In this document: piece by piece, positions 8,560-17,673 of the stretch
Layout: each line of letters opens with the position of its first letter
How positions within the stretch are numbered: the first letter of the stretch is position 1
Assembly (NCBI RefSeq): GCF_003664035.1
Contig: NZ_RCCK01000012.1
Span: forward strand, 186,001 to 250,000
DNA length: 64,000 nt
From: Pedobacter alluvionis
Lineage (GTDB): Bacteria > Bacteroidota > Bacteroidia > Sphingobacteriales > Sphingobacteriaceae
Direction: 5' to 3'
The notes under the pieces: model-generated
The model's database searches: none
Seen by the model: only the letters and a program-made list of their open reading frames with translations
Told to the model about the DNA's origin: nothing
Program-made: the position numbers and the translations under genes

Positions 8560-9519
8560 TTGAACGAATTAAAATTAACCCTGGATACCGTAAATCCTGC
8601 TCACTTTTGGGGGCCGAACAATGAGAATTACGAAATGATTAAAGGCGCTTTCGCAAAGTTAAAACTTGTTGCGAGAGGTAGTGAGGTTAAGGTTCTCGGT
8701 GATGAACAGGAACTTAAGGCTTTCGAAGAGAAGTTTAATCAACTAATTGCGCACCTTGAAAAATACAGCTCATTAAGCAATAATGATGTGGAAACAATAT
8801 TAGGTGCAAAGGCAGCGGGCGTTGCAAAAAAAGATGTAGAACAACCAACAGGTAGTGGAGGAGAAGTAATTGTTTTTGGCACAAACGGTCTGTTGGTAAA
8901 AGCAAGAACTGCAAATCAGCGTAAAATGGTAAGTAGTATTGCTAAAAACGATATTCTGTTTGCCATAGGTCCTGCCGGGACGGGAAAAACATATACTGCA
9001 GTAGCACTAGCGGTTAGGGCTTTAAAAAACAAAGAAATTAAACGCATCATTTTAACCAGGCCGGCGGTTGAGGCAGGAGAGAACCTGGGGTTTTTACCAG
9101 GCGATTTAAAGGAAAAAATCGATCCGTATTTACGCCCGCTATACGATGCATTAGATGATATGATCCCTGCTGAGAAATTGAAATTCTACATCGAAAACCG
9201 TACAATAGAAATTGCACCCCTGGCATTTATGCGGGGCCGTACCTTAGATAATTGCTTTGTGATTTTAGATGAGGCTCAAAATGCTACCGATATGCAGTTA
9301 AAAATGTTTTTAACCCGTATGGGCCCAACCGCAAAATTTATTGTTACAGGTGATGTTACACAGATTGATTTACCTAAAAAACAAATGTCTGGCTTATTCA
9401 ACGGCTTAAGGATTTTAGAAGATATTAAAGGTATCGATATTATTTACTTAAGCGGCGAAGATGTGGTAAGACATAAATTGGTAAAAGATATCTTGAAAGC
9501 TTACGGTGATATTCAATAG
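8560..9519 (+). CDS. PhoH family ATPase
   Basis: 319-residue cytosolic P-loop ATPase of the PhoH/PhoL type, linked in other bacteria to RNA metabolism and ribosome maturation. Walker A GPAGTGKT is at 137-144 and a Walker B-like CFVILDEAQN near 232-241, followed by FIVTGDVTQIDLP. The N-terminal about 100 residues form the RNA-binding-like domain. The start codon is TTG at 8560; there is no in-frame ATG before a position that would cut the conserved N-terminus. No ybeY is adjacent, unlike in proteobacteria. Confidence 0.9.
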   Translation: MNELKLTLDTVNPAHFWGPNNENYEMIKGAFAKLKLVARGSEVKVLGDEQELKAFEEKFNQLIAHLEKYSSLSNNDVETILGAKAAGVAKKDVEQPTGSGGEVIVFGTNGLLVKARTANQRKMVSSIAKNDILFAIGPAGTGKTYTAVALAVRALKNKEIKRIILTRPAVEAGENLGFLPGDLKEKIDPYLRPLYDALDDMIPAEKLKFYIENRTIEIAPLAFMRGRTLDNCFVILDEAQNATDMQLKMFLTRMGPTAKFIVTGDVTQIDLPKKQMSGLFNGLRILEDIKGIDIIYLSGEDVVRHKLVKDILKAYGDIQ

Positions 9520-9521
9520 TT

Positions 9522-9600
9522 GAATCCTGAGTCGCTAGTCTATAGTCTTGAGTCTAAATTGACTTTGGACTATGGACTCAACACTTCGGACTTTCACACT
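9522..9600. repeat. Iterated GAGTC / GGACT word spacer
   Basis: The spacer between phoH and purC is built from repeats and reverse complements of short words (CTGAGTC, TAGTCTATAGTC, TTGAGTC, GGACTATGGACTC). It resembles other iterated-word spacers in this window and contains no gene. Confidence 0.5.
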
Positions 9601-9622
9601 TTTTTCCTATTTTTATCCCCTC

Positions 9623-10567
9623 ATGAAAGCACTTAAAGAAACTCATTTCAATTTTCCAAATCAAAGTAATTTTTACAAGGGTAAAGTCCGCGATGTATAC
9701 ACTATAGCCGACCAGTTTATGGTAATGGTGGTATCTGACCGTATTTCTGCTTTTGATGTCGTATTGCCTGAAGCCATTCCATTTAAAGGACAGGTGTTAA
9801 ACCAAATTGCAGCTAAATTTTTAGCAGCTACTCAGGACATCGTTCCCAACTGGGTTTTAGACGTGCCAGATCCAATGGTTACCATTGGCCGTATCTGTGA
9901 GCCATTTAAGGTTGAAATGGTAATCAGAGGTTACTTAGCAGGTCACGCATGGCGTGAATATAGCGCGGGGAAACGTTCGGTATGTGGCGTTTCTTTGCCT
10001 GATGGATTGAAAGAAAATGATAAATTGCCTCAGCCAATTATTACACCAACAACCAAAGCTTCAGTTGGGCATGATGAAGACATTTCAAAAGAAGATATTT
10101 TAGCAAAAGGCATTGTTTCCATAACCGATTACGAAAAGTTAGAAGAATATACGCATGCCTTATACCAAAGGGGAACCGAGATTGCTGCAAAAAGCGGATT
10201 GATTTTAGTTGATACGAAATACGAGTTTGGTATGGCTGATGGTGTAATTTACCTGATCGACGAAATTCACACTCCAGATTCTTCCCGTTATTTTTATGCT
10301 GAAGGATACCAGGATCGCCAGGGTAACAATGAACCACAAAAACAACTTTCAAAAGAGTTTGTTAGAAAATGGCTAATTGAAAATGGTTTTCAGGGAAAAG
10401 ATGGACAAGTTGTACCAGATATGACACCTGAAATCGTAAATTCAATTTCAGAACGTTACATTGAACTTTATGAAAAAATTGTAGGGGAGACCTTTATAAA
10501 AGCTGATGCTGATGCGATTTCAAGCCGCATTGAGACTAATGTTTTAAAGGCTTTAGAAACACTTTAA
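9623..10567 (+). CDS. purC: Phosphoribosylaminoimidazole-succinocarboxamide synthase
   Basis: SAICAR synthase: ATP-dependent ligation of aspartate to CAIR in purine biosynthesis. 314 residues from the ATG at 9623, close to the longer (yeast-like) form. Motifs: YKGKVRDVY near the N-terminus, [37 protein letters not shown] and LVDTKYEFG. The frame is open 17 codons further up, into the iterated-word spacer, so the later ATG is preferred. No other pur gene is adjacent. Confidence 0.96.
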   Translation: MKALKETHFNFPNQSNFYKGKVRDVYTIADQFMVMVVSDRISAFDVVLPEAIPFKGQVLNQIAAKFLAATQDIVPNWVLDVPDPMVTIGRICEPFKVEMVIRGYLAGHAWREYSAGKRSVCGVSLPDGLKENDKLPQPIITPTTKASVGHDEDISKEDILAKGIVSITDYEKLEEYTHALYQRGTEIAAKSGLILVDTKYEFGMADGVIYLIDEIHTPDSSRYFYAEGYQDRQGNNEPQKQLSKEFVRKWLIENGFQGKDGQVVPDMTPEIVNSISERYIELYEKIVGETFIKADADAISSRIETNVLKALETL

Positions 10568-10610
10568 ATTCGAAAGAAATTTATACATTAGTACCATAAA
10601 GATTAGAGAG

Positions 10611-10988
10611 ATGAAATTTTCAGTAGATAAACACGATAAATATGTAAGCTTAAAGTTAGAAGAACATAAGTTTACAAATGACAACGCCCCAGGTTTAAAA
10701 TCAGAGTTCTATTTGCTTAATGCAGAGGGATTTCAGAATATAATTGTTGATTTAAGTTATGTTACAGAGTGTAGTGATGCACAGGATTTAAGCTGCTTAT
10801 TGGTTGGCGACAGGCTTTGCAAATCGGTAGGCGGATTATTTATTGTAACCGGAATTAATGATGAGCTGGCATCAATTATCGAATTATCAAACATATTTCA
10901 ATCTGTAACGTTTGTTAATACAATAGATGAAGCTACTGATTTTATCTTTATGGATGAGTTAGAGAAAGAGTTTAGAGGCGCTAAATAA
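10611..10988 (+). CDS. STAS-domain protein (anti-sigma-factor antagonist-like)
   Basis: 125 residues with a single STAS fold: N-terminal strands (VSLKLEEHKFTNDNAP), NIIVDLSYVTECSDAQDLSCLLVGDRLCK (described in parts: the IIVDLS strand and the following phosphorylation-loop region), and the helix region NIFQSVTFVNTIDEA. The usual phosphoacceptor loop D-S-(S/A)-G is here CSDAQDL, so classical phosphorylation is uncertain. It follows purC by 43 bases and ends in a strong terminator. Likely a protein-protein switch; no partner kinase or sigma factor is nearby. Confidence 0.75.
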   Translation: MKFSVDKHDKYVSLKLEEHKFTNDNAPGLKSEFYLLNAEGFQNIIVDLSYVTECSDAQDLSCLLVGDRLCKSVGGLFIVTGINDELASIIELSNIFQSVTFVNTIDEATDFIFMDELEKEFRGAK

Positions 10989-11010
10989 CAAAATATTTAA
11001 ATAACATTCC

Positions 11011-11046
11011 GGCCTCGTAGTTTCTAAAGATCTACGAGGCTTTTTA
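11011..11046 (+). terminator. Rho-independent terminator after the STAS gene
   Basis: GCCTCGTAG (11012-11020) and CTACGAGGC (11032-11040) form a perfect 9-base stem followed by TTTTTAT. Confidence 0.9.
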
Positions 11047-11055
11047 TATCTTATC

Positions 11056-11964
11056 ATGATGAAATTTGAAGTTACAATTTTAGGAAGCAGTTCTGCAACT
11101 CCTGTATTTAACAGGAATCCTTCTGCACAACTGTTAAATTGTAATGAAAAATATTACCTGATTGATTGTGGTGAAGGTACACAACAACAATTGGCTAAAT
11201 ACAACCTTAAAGCAGCCCGTATAGATTATATTTTTATCAGCCACTTACATGGCGATCATTATTTCGGTTTAATCGGATTGCTCTCCAGTTTGCATTTAAA
11301 TGGCAGGTCAAAACCCATGCAGATATTTGGTCCCACACCTTTATTGGAAATTTTAGAAATCCAGTTTAAACATTCCGATACCATGTTGAGGTATCCAATT
11401 GAGTTTTTTCCAATCGAAGCCGATCAGTCAATACAGATATTCGAGAATAACGATTTAATAGTTAAAACCATTGTTTTAAATCACCGTATCCCTACTACAG
11501 GCTTTATCTTTCAGCAAAAGAAACGACAACGTAAATTAATAAAAGAGAAGACTGATGAAGTGCCTATGGCTTATTATACAGCCTTAAAAAAAGGAATTGA
11601 TGTAGAACTGCCCAATGGCGATATTTTGCGCAGTCAAGATTACACTACCGAGCCAGATGCACCGCGATGTTATGCCTATTGCTCGGATACCTTGTTTGAC
11701 GAAAGTTACTTTGCTACTATAAAAGATTGCGATACCTTATACCACGAAGCTACCTTTATGCACGACTTATTGGACAGGGCTAAAGAAACACATCACACTA
11801 CCGCTTTGCAGGCAGCAGAGGTAGCAAAAATTAGTGAAGCTAAGAAATTACTCATTGGCCATTTTTCTTCACGTTACAAAACCTTACAAATGCTTTTAGA
11901 AGAAGCACAGTCTGTTTTCGAAAATACGGAGTTAGCTGTTGAGGGAAGGACCTTTCAACTTTAA
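11056..11964 (+). CDS. rnz: Ribonuclease Z
   Basis: Zinc-dependent endonuclease that trims the 3' end of precursor tRNAs; cytosolic metallo-beta-lactamase fold. 302 residues. The metal motif is HLHGDH at 63-68, with further ligands in YCSDT and the C-terminal LLIGHFSSRY; the tRNA-clamping flexible arm lies in the KKRQRKLIKEKTDE region (about 156-170). Two adjacent ATG codons (11056, 11059) could serve as start. It begins 10 bases after the preceding terminator. Confidence 0.95.
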   Translation: MMKFEVTILGSSSATPVFNRNPSAQLLNCNEKYYLIDCGEGTQQQLAKYNLKAARIDYIFISHLHGDHYFGLIGLLSSLHLNGRSKPMQIFGPTPLLEILEIQFKHSDTMLRYPIEFFPIEADQSIQIFENNDLIVKTIVLNHRIPTTGFIFQQKKRQRKLIKEKTDEVPMAYYTALKKGIDVELPNGDILRSQDYTTEPDAPRCYAYCSDTLFDESYFATIKDCDTLYHEATFMHDLLDRAKETHHTTALQAAEVAKISEAKKLLIGHFSSRYKTLQMLLEEAQSVFENTELAVEGRTFQL

Positions 11965-12007
11965 CCCGAGTCAGATTATCTTTAATAATAATTAAAAAAT
12001 GATGTAA

Positions 12008-12086
12008 TGTCGAGACGTTACCCTGATCCGATAGCTATCGGATTTATTTCAGGGGCTAGATGCTGAAATAAATTCAGCATGACGAA
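12008..12086. repeat. Intergenic repeat with CCGATAGCTATCGG core
   Basis: Contains the perfect palindrome CCGATAGCTATCGG (about 12029-12042) and a second hairpin word TGCTGAAATAAATTCAGCA (about 12061-12079), ending ATGACGA. It sits between two convergent genes. Confidence 0.55.
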
Positions 12087-12091
12087 CGCCA

Positions 12092-12126
12092 TAAAAAAAG
12101 CCTTACAATTTAAAACTGTAAGGCTT
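12092..12126 (-). terminator. Terminator of the MlaD-like gene
   Basis: Read on the minus strand, AAAGCCTTACA and TGTAAGGCTTT pair and are followed by a T run (TTTTTTTAT). It lies 20 bases beyond the stop codon at 12146. Confidence 0.85.
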
Positions 12127-12145
12127 TCGCATTTATAAAAATTAA

Positions 12146-13099
12146 TTACTTATCTTTTTTATTGCCACCTCCAAATACAGAGAAGTGAACATAACGCTTA
12201 GGGTTAGCTTTCAAATCAATCATTAATTCATCAAGATTTTTTGAAGCATTATTTAAATTCTGATACATTTTATCGTCGTTTAGTAACAATCCTAAACTGC
12301 CTTTTCCACTTTTAATTCCAGAAATTACGCTTTGTAAATCAGCAATAGCATTGTTTGCATTATCTAAAGTCTGTTTAAAGTTTGCAGCAGCAAACTTATC
12401 GGTAACGGTATTAATATTGGTTAAAATATCACTTATTTTTTGGTTGTTGTTATTTAAGTTTGCAGTAATGCCTTCTACATTCCTAAAGATAGCTTCAATA
12501 CGTTTACTTTCCGAACCTACTAAACCATCAACTTTTTTCGAGGTTGTTTCTAACGAAGCTAATGTACCCGCAATACTATTAAAGCTTTTATCAACGTTTT
12601 TCTGAAAGTTAGGGTTCAGGATAGAATTGACACTACTTAAAATAGAATCCATTTTACCGATGATTAATTCCGCTTTCTTTTGAACCGGCTGTACCTGCTC
12701 CATTAAACCTTTTTCTACATTAGCATTTAAGGTAAAACCATCTTCAGCCATTTTTTTAGAGTTACCTAACGACATTACAATAGCCTTGCTACCCAAAAGA
12801 TCTGTACCTTCTAAGCGCGCAATACTGTTTTCGGGAATTTCGTACTTACTGTTTACGCTTAACGTAGCGATAATGCTACCGTCTCCCTGTAGCTCCAATT
12901 TAGCCACGCGGCCAATCTGATAACCATTAATAAGGATAGGTTTTGATACAGTTAAACCGTCAACCCTGGTATATTTTGCATATAATGTAGTTTCACTTGA
13001 GAAAATTGAATTTCCTTTTAAAAAATTATATCCAATTATTAATAAAGCAATGGCAAATGCAGCTAAAATACCTACTTTGGTTTCGTTCTTAATCTTCAT
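12146..13099 (-). CDS. MlaD/MCE-domain protein
   Basis: 317 residues. An N-terminal membrane anchor (about 9-27; VGILAAFAIALLIIGYNFL) is followed by an MCE domain (about 37-115; LYAKYTRVDGLTVSKPI, INGYQIGRV) and a long helical region with periodic Asn/Ile repeats (about 140-300). MCE proteins bind lipid in the periplasm and work with an ABC transporter (MlaEF) in lipid traffic between membranes. The permease and ATPase genes are not in the neighbourhood downstream; the two upstream genes are cell-wall amidases on the same strand. Confidence 0.88.
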   Translation of the reverse strand: MKIKNETKVGILAAFAIALLIIGYNFLKGNSIFSSETTLYAKYTRVDGLTVSKPILINGYQIGRVAKLELQGDGSIIATLSVNSKYEIPENSIARLEGTDLLGSKAIVMSLGNSKKMAEDGFTLNANVEKGLMEQVQPVQKKAELIIGKMDSILSSVNSILNPNFQKNVDKSFNSIAGTLASLETTSKKVDGLVGSESKRIEAIFRNVEGITANLNNNNQKISDILTNINTVTDKFAAANFKQTLDNANNAIADLQSVISGIKSGKGSLGLLLNDDKMYQNLNNASKNLDELMIDLKANPKRYVHFSVFGGGNKKDK

Positions 13100-13270
13100 G
13101 AGTGTTTTATTTAATGGCTACAAGTGCTGAGATCTGTTTTCTTCACTTGTTAGAGCGTATTATTTTTTTATTGTGCTAAACCCTATAAATACATAAAGGC
13201 GGCACTATTTGTTTGGTATCTGATTTATATTTTTTTTCAAAGTTAAAATAACTATCATTTATAATGCCAC

Positions 13271-14047
13271 TTATTTAACCTCAATATTTTTTTTGTATGT
13301 TTTTATTGCTTCCAAAATAGAATTGGCGATCTCGTTCTGTCCTTTTTGAGAATTAATATATTTTTCTTCCTCTGTATTCGAGATAAAACCTACTTCTGTT
13401 AAAACTGCAGGCATACCACAGCGTTGCAATACCAAAACCCCCTGTTCTTTAACACCGCGGCTAAATCGCTCATCCCGTTTGATATAACTGTTCTGTACTA
13501 ATTTTGCAAATTTAATGCTTTTGTCTCGAAAGGTATTTTTTAAAAGCGATAAAAGAATAAAACTACTCGGATTACCCGGATCGTAACCATCATACTTACT
13601 TTTGTAGTTCTTTTCCAATTTAATATCGGCATTCTCGCGTATGGCCGCATCTTGTTCCTTTAACCGGTGCGATCCTGCAACCAATGTTTCAACACCTTTA
13701 ATATGCTTGTTGCCTGGAGGCATTGAATTGCAATGTACGGATATAAAAAGATCTGCTTTAGCTTCGTTCGCTATTTCGGCCCTTCTGTATAAATCAACGT
13801 CTATATCTGTTTTACGTGTGAAAATTATCTTAATTTCAGGCATTTCCTCGTTTAATAATGCACCTAGCTTCAAAGCAACCTTCAACGAAATATCTTTTTC
13901 TTTCGAAAAACTACCGGAGGCTCCAGGTTTTCTTCCTCCATGGCCAGGATCAATAACAATTGTTTTGATCTTATATCCCTGAGCGGGTACTTTTTCAACA
14001 ACGAGTAACGAAAATAAGAATATTGTAATCAGAAGTTTAATCTTCAT
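13271..14047 (-). CDS. N-acetylmuramoyl-L-alanine amidase (Amidase_3), second of a tandem pair
   Basis: 258 residues. Signal peptide (1-22, ending VPAQG), then an Amidase_3 domain to the end: VIDPGHGG with zinc His36, SVHCNS with a second His, and TEVGFISN with the catalytic Glu near the C-terminus. It cleaves the amide bond between MurNAc and the stem peptide in the periplasm. It lies 23 bases downstream of a close paralogue (14071-14934) on the same strand, which points to tandem duplication. No SPOR or LysM domain is visible. Confidence 0.9.
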   Translation of the reverse strand: MKIKLLITIFLFSLLVVEKVPAQGYKIKTIVIDPGHGGRKPGASGSFSKEKDISLKVALKLGALLNEEMPEIKIIFTRKTDIDVDLYRRAEIANEAKADLFISVHCNSMPPGNKHIKGVETLVAGSHRLKEQDAAIRENADIKLEKNYKSKYDGYDPGNPSSFILLSLLKNTFRDKSIKFAKLVQNSYIKRDERFSRGVKEQGVLVLQRCGMPAVLTEVGFISNTEEEKYINSQKGQNEIANSILEAIKTYKKNIEVK

Positions 14048-14070
14048 GCATTCGGGATATTAAAGGATAT

Positions 14071-14934
14071 TTAAAATGATGTTTCGGCTATACGTTTATA
14101 ATTTTTAATCGCTTTAATAATGCCACTTACAATTTCATTTTGTCCTTCAGGAGAGTTCATATAGTCCTCTTCTTCCGGATTACTCACAAAACCTATTTCT
14201 GTTAATACGGCGGGCATCGCTGCACGAGCCAAAACGGCAAGGCTTTTCTCTTGTACGCCCCGGTTGATCCGGCCAGCATTAACGTATTCCTGCTGAAGCA
14301 TTGAAGCAAACTTTAAACTTCTCTCTCTATTCGTTTGTTTCATTAAGGATAACATAATATCACTTTCGGGGGTATTCGCAATAAAACCCTCATAGTTTTT
14401 CTGATAATTCTCTTCCAGAAACATGGATGCATTTTCTCTTTTGATCACTTCATCCTGTTCACCTAAACGGCCTGTTCCAGATACAAAGGTTTCCGTTCCT
14501 CTTGTTGAGGTGCTCTTAGAGGTAACGGTTCTGTAAACGGGTACTTTTCTACCCCGTACTTTCTTATAATAATCTACCACTCTTGATACCCTAACAGGCA
14601 TATCATTTAAGTGAATGGAAATAAATAAATCGGCCTTTGCATTATTTGCAATATTGATACGCTCATATAAAGGAATAAACACATCCGACTCGCGGGTATA
14701 AATAACTTTAATATCTTTCAAACTATCCTGAAGCGCCCGGCCAAGATTTAATGCGGTTTTAAGTGCCACATCTTTTTCCTTAGAATACACTCCATGCGTT
14801 GCACCATCTTTACCACCGTGACCGGCGTCGATCACAATTGTTTTAATTTTATATTCCTGCGCAAACACCTGATTATCAAATGAATTTGATAACACTAAAT
14901 AAATAATAATTGTTAAAATGGATTTAAGATACAT
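14071..14934 (-). CDS. N-acetylmuramoyl-L-alanine amidase (Amidase_3), first of a tandem pair
   Basis: 287 residues from the ATG at 14934. Signal peptide MYLKSILTIIIYLVLSNSF with cleavage near VFAQ, then Amidase_3: VIDAGHGG, SIHLND and TEIGFVSNPEEE. Compared with its neighbour it carries an extra basic insert (about 130-165, VRGRKVPVYRT) between the second zinc histidine and the third. The frame is open to 15000, but that start would leave only eight bases to the divergent lptD start, so the ATG at 14934 is favoured. Likely acts on septal or recycled peptidoglycan. Confidence 0.88.
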   Translation of the reverse strand: MYLKSILTIIIYLVLSNSFDNQVFAQEYKIKTIVIDAGHGGKDGATHGVYSKEKDVALKTALNLGRALQDSLKDIKVIYTRESDVFIPLYERINIANNAKADLFISIHLNDMPVRVSRVVDYYKKVRGRKVPVYRTVTSKSTSTRGTETFVSGTGRLGEQDEVIKRENASMFLEENYQKNYEGFIANTPESDIMLSLMKQTNRERSLKFASMLQQEYVNAGRINRGVQEKSLAVLARAAMPAVLTEIGFVSNPEEEDYMNSPEGQNEIVSGIIKAIKNYKRIAETSF

Positions 14935-15008
14935 CAATGGTATATTTTTCACTAATTTTGAACGTTTTTGATTAAACATCGGTGCAAAAATAACATTCAA
15001 ACACGAAT

Positions 15009-17669
15009 TTGAAACTCCTGAAGAGCTCTATTTTACTAATATCTGTCATTTTATTAACACTTGTTGTTGGTAAAGCTAACGCATTTTCTCATTTTTCATT
15101 GCAACAAATCATCAGGCAAGACACAACCAAAAAGGATACCACTAAAAAGACAGGCAAAAATAACAGCAGTATTGACCAGAAAGTAGAATACAAAGCAGAG
15201 GATTCGGTAAAAATGAGTGCCGATAAAAGTATTGTCTATTTATACGGAAATGCAAGGGTGGTATACGGTGATTTTGAGCTAGATGCGGCCTTTATCAAGT
15301 ATGATAAAAAGCAAAATTCTATTTTCGCCCGTGGTGTTAAAGATCCAAAAACTGGTAGATATAGCGGGAAACCGATTTTTAAATCAGGTGCCGAAGGAAC
15401 TGCCATAGCCGATTCTATTTTTTACAATTCAGAAACAACCCGGGCCAAGGTATATGGTGTTTTTTCTGAGCAGGAAGGTGGTTTCTTCTCTGGCGGACAG
15501 AGTAAAAAGCAGATAGATGATGAGTTGCACATTAAAAATGTAATGTACAGTACCTGTAATCTTCCACATCCTCATTTTGGATTAATGATTTCTAAAGGGG
15601 TAGTAACGGAAAAGCAGATTATTACGGGACCAGTTTACATGATTATTGAAGATATTCCTACTTTCCTGGGGCTGCCATTTGCATTTTTTCCTAAACCAAA
15701 TAAACGAACATCAGGTGTAATCCTTCCCACACCAGGCGAAGATGCAACAAGGGGATTTTTCTTACAAAACGGTGGTTATTATCTCGGATTAAACGATTAT
15801 TGGGATGCTAAACTTTTAGGTTCTATTTATACCAACGGCTCTTATGAAACGAGCGTACTGAGTAATTATACCAAAAGATATAAATACAATGGTAATATCA
15901 ACTTAGCTTACTCTAGTTTTAAAGATGGTTTAGAAGGCACTGAGGCTTTTAGAAACCCCACCAAAAACTTTAGTATTAACTGGAGCCATAGCCAAAATGC
16001 CAATGCCAATCCTGGTACTACATTTAGTGCAAGTGTAAGATTGGTATCAACGGGAAGAAGAGGATACTATAAAAATACCGCTGCTGGTGCTTCTTACGAT
16101 ATTAATACGATAGCAACCAACTCGACAAGTAGTAGTATCAGTTATGCTAAGGCTTATTCTAACGGCATGAATTTCTCTTTGGCTGCATCAAGTGATCAGA
16201 CTTTAAGTACAAGAGCAATATCGCTTAGATTACCTGAAATGACTTTCAACGTGCCTACATTTAACCCATTTAGTTCTAAAAATGCAGTAGGCGAGCAAAA
16301 ATGGTATCAAAAAATTACGGTAGGTTATAGCTTACAGGGAACAAATCGCATTGATACTTTTGATAGTTTGCTTTTTCAAAATGATGGTTTAAAACGTTTA
16401 AGGAGTGGTTTTTCGCACAGTATTCCTATAAATATGTCGTTCACAGCTTTGAAATATCTTAACTTTAGTTTGGGCGGTACCTACAACGAAGTTTGGAATT
16501 TCCAGAGTGTAAATAGAAGATACACCAGTTATGCCGACAATACTTTTTCATTTAGGGAAGATACCATCAGTGGCTTTAAAAGAGCAGGAAGTTATAGTTT
16601 GTCAACAAGTATGTCGACTAAAATTTACGGAAGAAGAGATTTTAATCCGGCCGGTAAGATACAGGCAATGAGGCATGTAATGACCCCAAATGTATCTTTC
16701 TCTTACTCTCCGGATTTTACCAAAGCAGGGGCAGGGCCTTTTAGACCCGCAATAAATCAGGATGGAAATCAAATTTACATCAGCGGGCAACCTTTAAAAT
16801 ATTCTATTTTTGATGGTATGGCACAGCCAGGTTCTTTTGGTGGCCCCAACGCGTCAATTGGTTTTGGTTTGGATAATACCGTTGAACTAAAGGTGAGGAA
16901 TAAGAATGATACAACCGGAACTGGCTCAAAAAAGATCCCAATCATCCAGGGTTTGAGTTTTAGTGGTTCATATAATTTCCTGGCTACATCCTACAAATTA
17001 TCTACCATTGGTTTTAGTGGCCGGTCGCAGTTTACAGATAAATTGGGGATAAATTACAATGGAACATTAGATCCATATTCACTTAAAGATACCCTGGTTA
17101 ATGGCCTGTCTTCAAAAATTAGAGAAGATCGTTTATTTTTTCAAAAAGGTAAATTTTTACCCCGTTTAACCAACTTTGGCTTCTCGTTCGATTACAGTTT
17201 AAACCCAGAAGCGTTAAAACGTAAAAATGAGGCTAACGATAAATTAGGTGAAGCAGCCAATAAAAAAGGGTTGACTGATATACAGTCAGAACAATTGGCG
17301 GCTATAAGTCGTGATCCGAATGCCTTCGTTGATTTTAACATTCCCTGGAACTTCTCGTTTGCTTATAGTTTCCAATATCAAAATGACGGAAACACGACCA
17401 GCCTTTCGAACACATTAACATTTAATGGCGATGTTAACTTAACACCAAAGTGGAAAGTTACTTTTCAATCTGGTTACGATTTTAAGAATAATGGTTTAAC
17501 ACCAATGAATTTAGCTATTTATCGCGATTTACATTGTTGGGATATGAGTGTACAATGGGTTCCATTTGGTGCTTACAAAAGTTATTCTCTTACCATAAAA
17601 GTTAAGGCATCAATATTGCAGGATTTGAAATTGAGCAAAAGACAAGGTTTTTACAGCACATACCGATAA
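15009..17669 (+). CDS. lptD: LPS-assembly protein LptD (Bacteroidota type)
   Basis: 886-residue outer-membrane protein. Signal peptide (about 1-25, ending KANAF), an OstA/LptA-like jellyroll (about 50-190; SADKSIVYLYGNARVVYGDF), then a large beta-barrel to a C-terminal strand. LptD inserts lipopolysaccharide into the outer leaflet. The start is TTG at 15009: the frame has a stop at 14991 and no ATG before the signal peptide. The cysteines that form disulphides in E. coli LptD are largely absent here (one visible in MYSTCNLPHP). cinA follows after four bases, so both are co-transcribed. Confidence 0.85.
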   Translation: MKLLKSSILLISVILLTLVVGKANAFSHFSLQQIIRQDTTKKDTTKKTGKNNSSIDQKVEYKAEDSVKMSADKSIVYLYGNARVVYGDFELDAAFIKYDKKQNSIFARGVKDPKTGRYSGKPIFKSGAEGTAIADSIFYNSETTRAKVYGVFSEQEGGFFSGGQSKKQIDDELHIKNVMYSTCNLPHPHFGLMISKGVVTEKQIITGPVYMIIEDIPTFLGLPFAFFPKPNKRTSGVILPTPGEDATRGFFLQNGGYYLGLNDYWDAKLLGSIYTNGSYETSVLSNYTKRYKYNGNINLAYSSFKDGLEGTEAFRNPTKNFSINWSHSQNANANPGTTFSASVRLVSTGRRGYYKNTAAGASYDINTIATNSTSSSISYAKAYSNGMNFSLAASSDQTLSTRAISLRLPEMTFNVPTFNPFSSKNAVGEQKWYQKITVGYSLQGTNRIDTFDSLLFQNDGLKRLRSGFSHSIPINMSFTALKYLNFSLGGTYNEVWNFQSVNRRYTSYADNTFSFREDTISGFKRAGSYSLSTSMSTKIYGRRDFNPAGKIQAMRHVMTPNVSFSYSPDFTKAGAGPFRPAINQDGNQIYISGQPLKYSIFDGMAQPGSFGGPNASIGFGLDNTVELKVRNKNDTTGTGSKKIPIIQGLSFSGSYNFLATSYKLSTIGFSGRSQFTDKLGINYNGTLDPYSLKDTLVNGLSSKIREDRLFFQKGKFLPRLTNFGFSFDYSLNPEALKRKNEANDKLGEAANKKGLTDIQSEQLAAISRDPNAFVDFNIPWNFSFAYSFQYQNDGNTTSLSNTLTFNGDVNLTPKWKVTFQSGYDFKNNGLTPMNLAIYRDLHCWDMSVQWVPFGAYKSYSLTIKVKASILQDLKLSKRQGFYSTYR

Positions 17670-17673
17670 ATTT

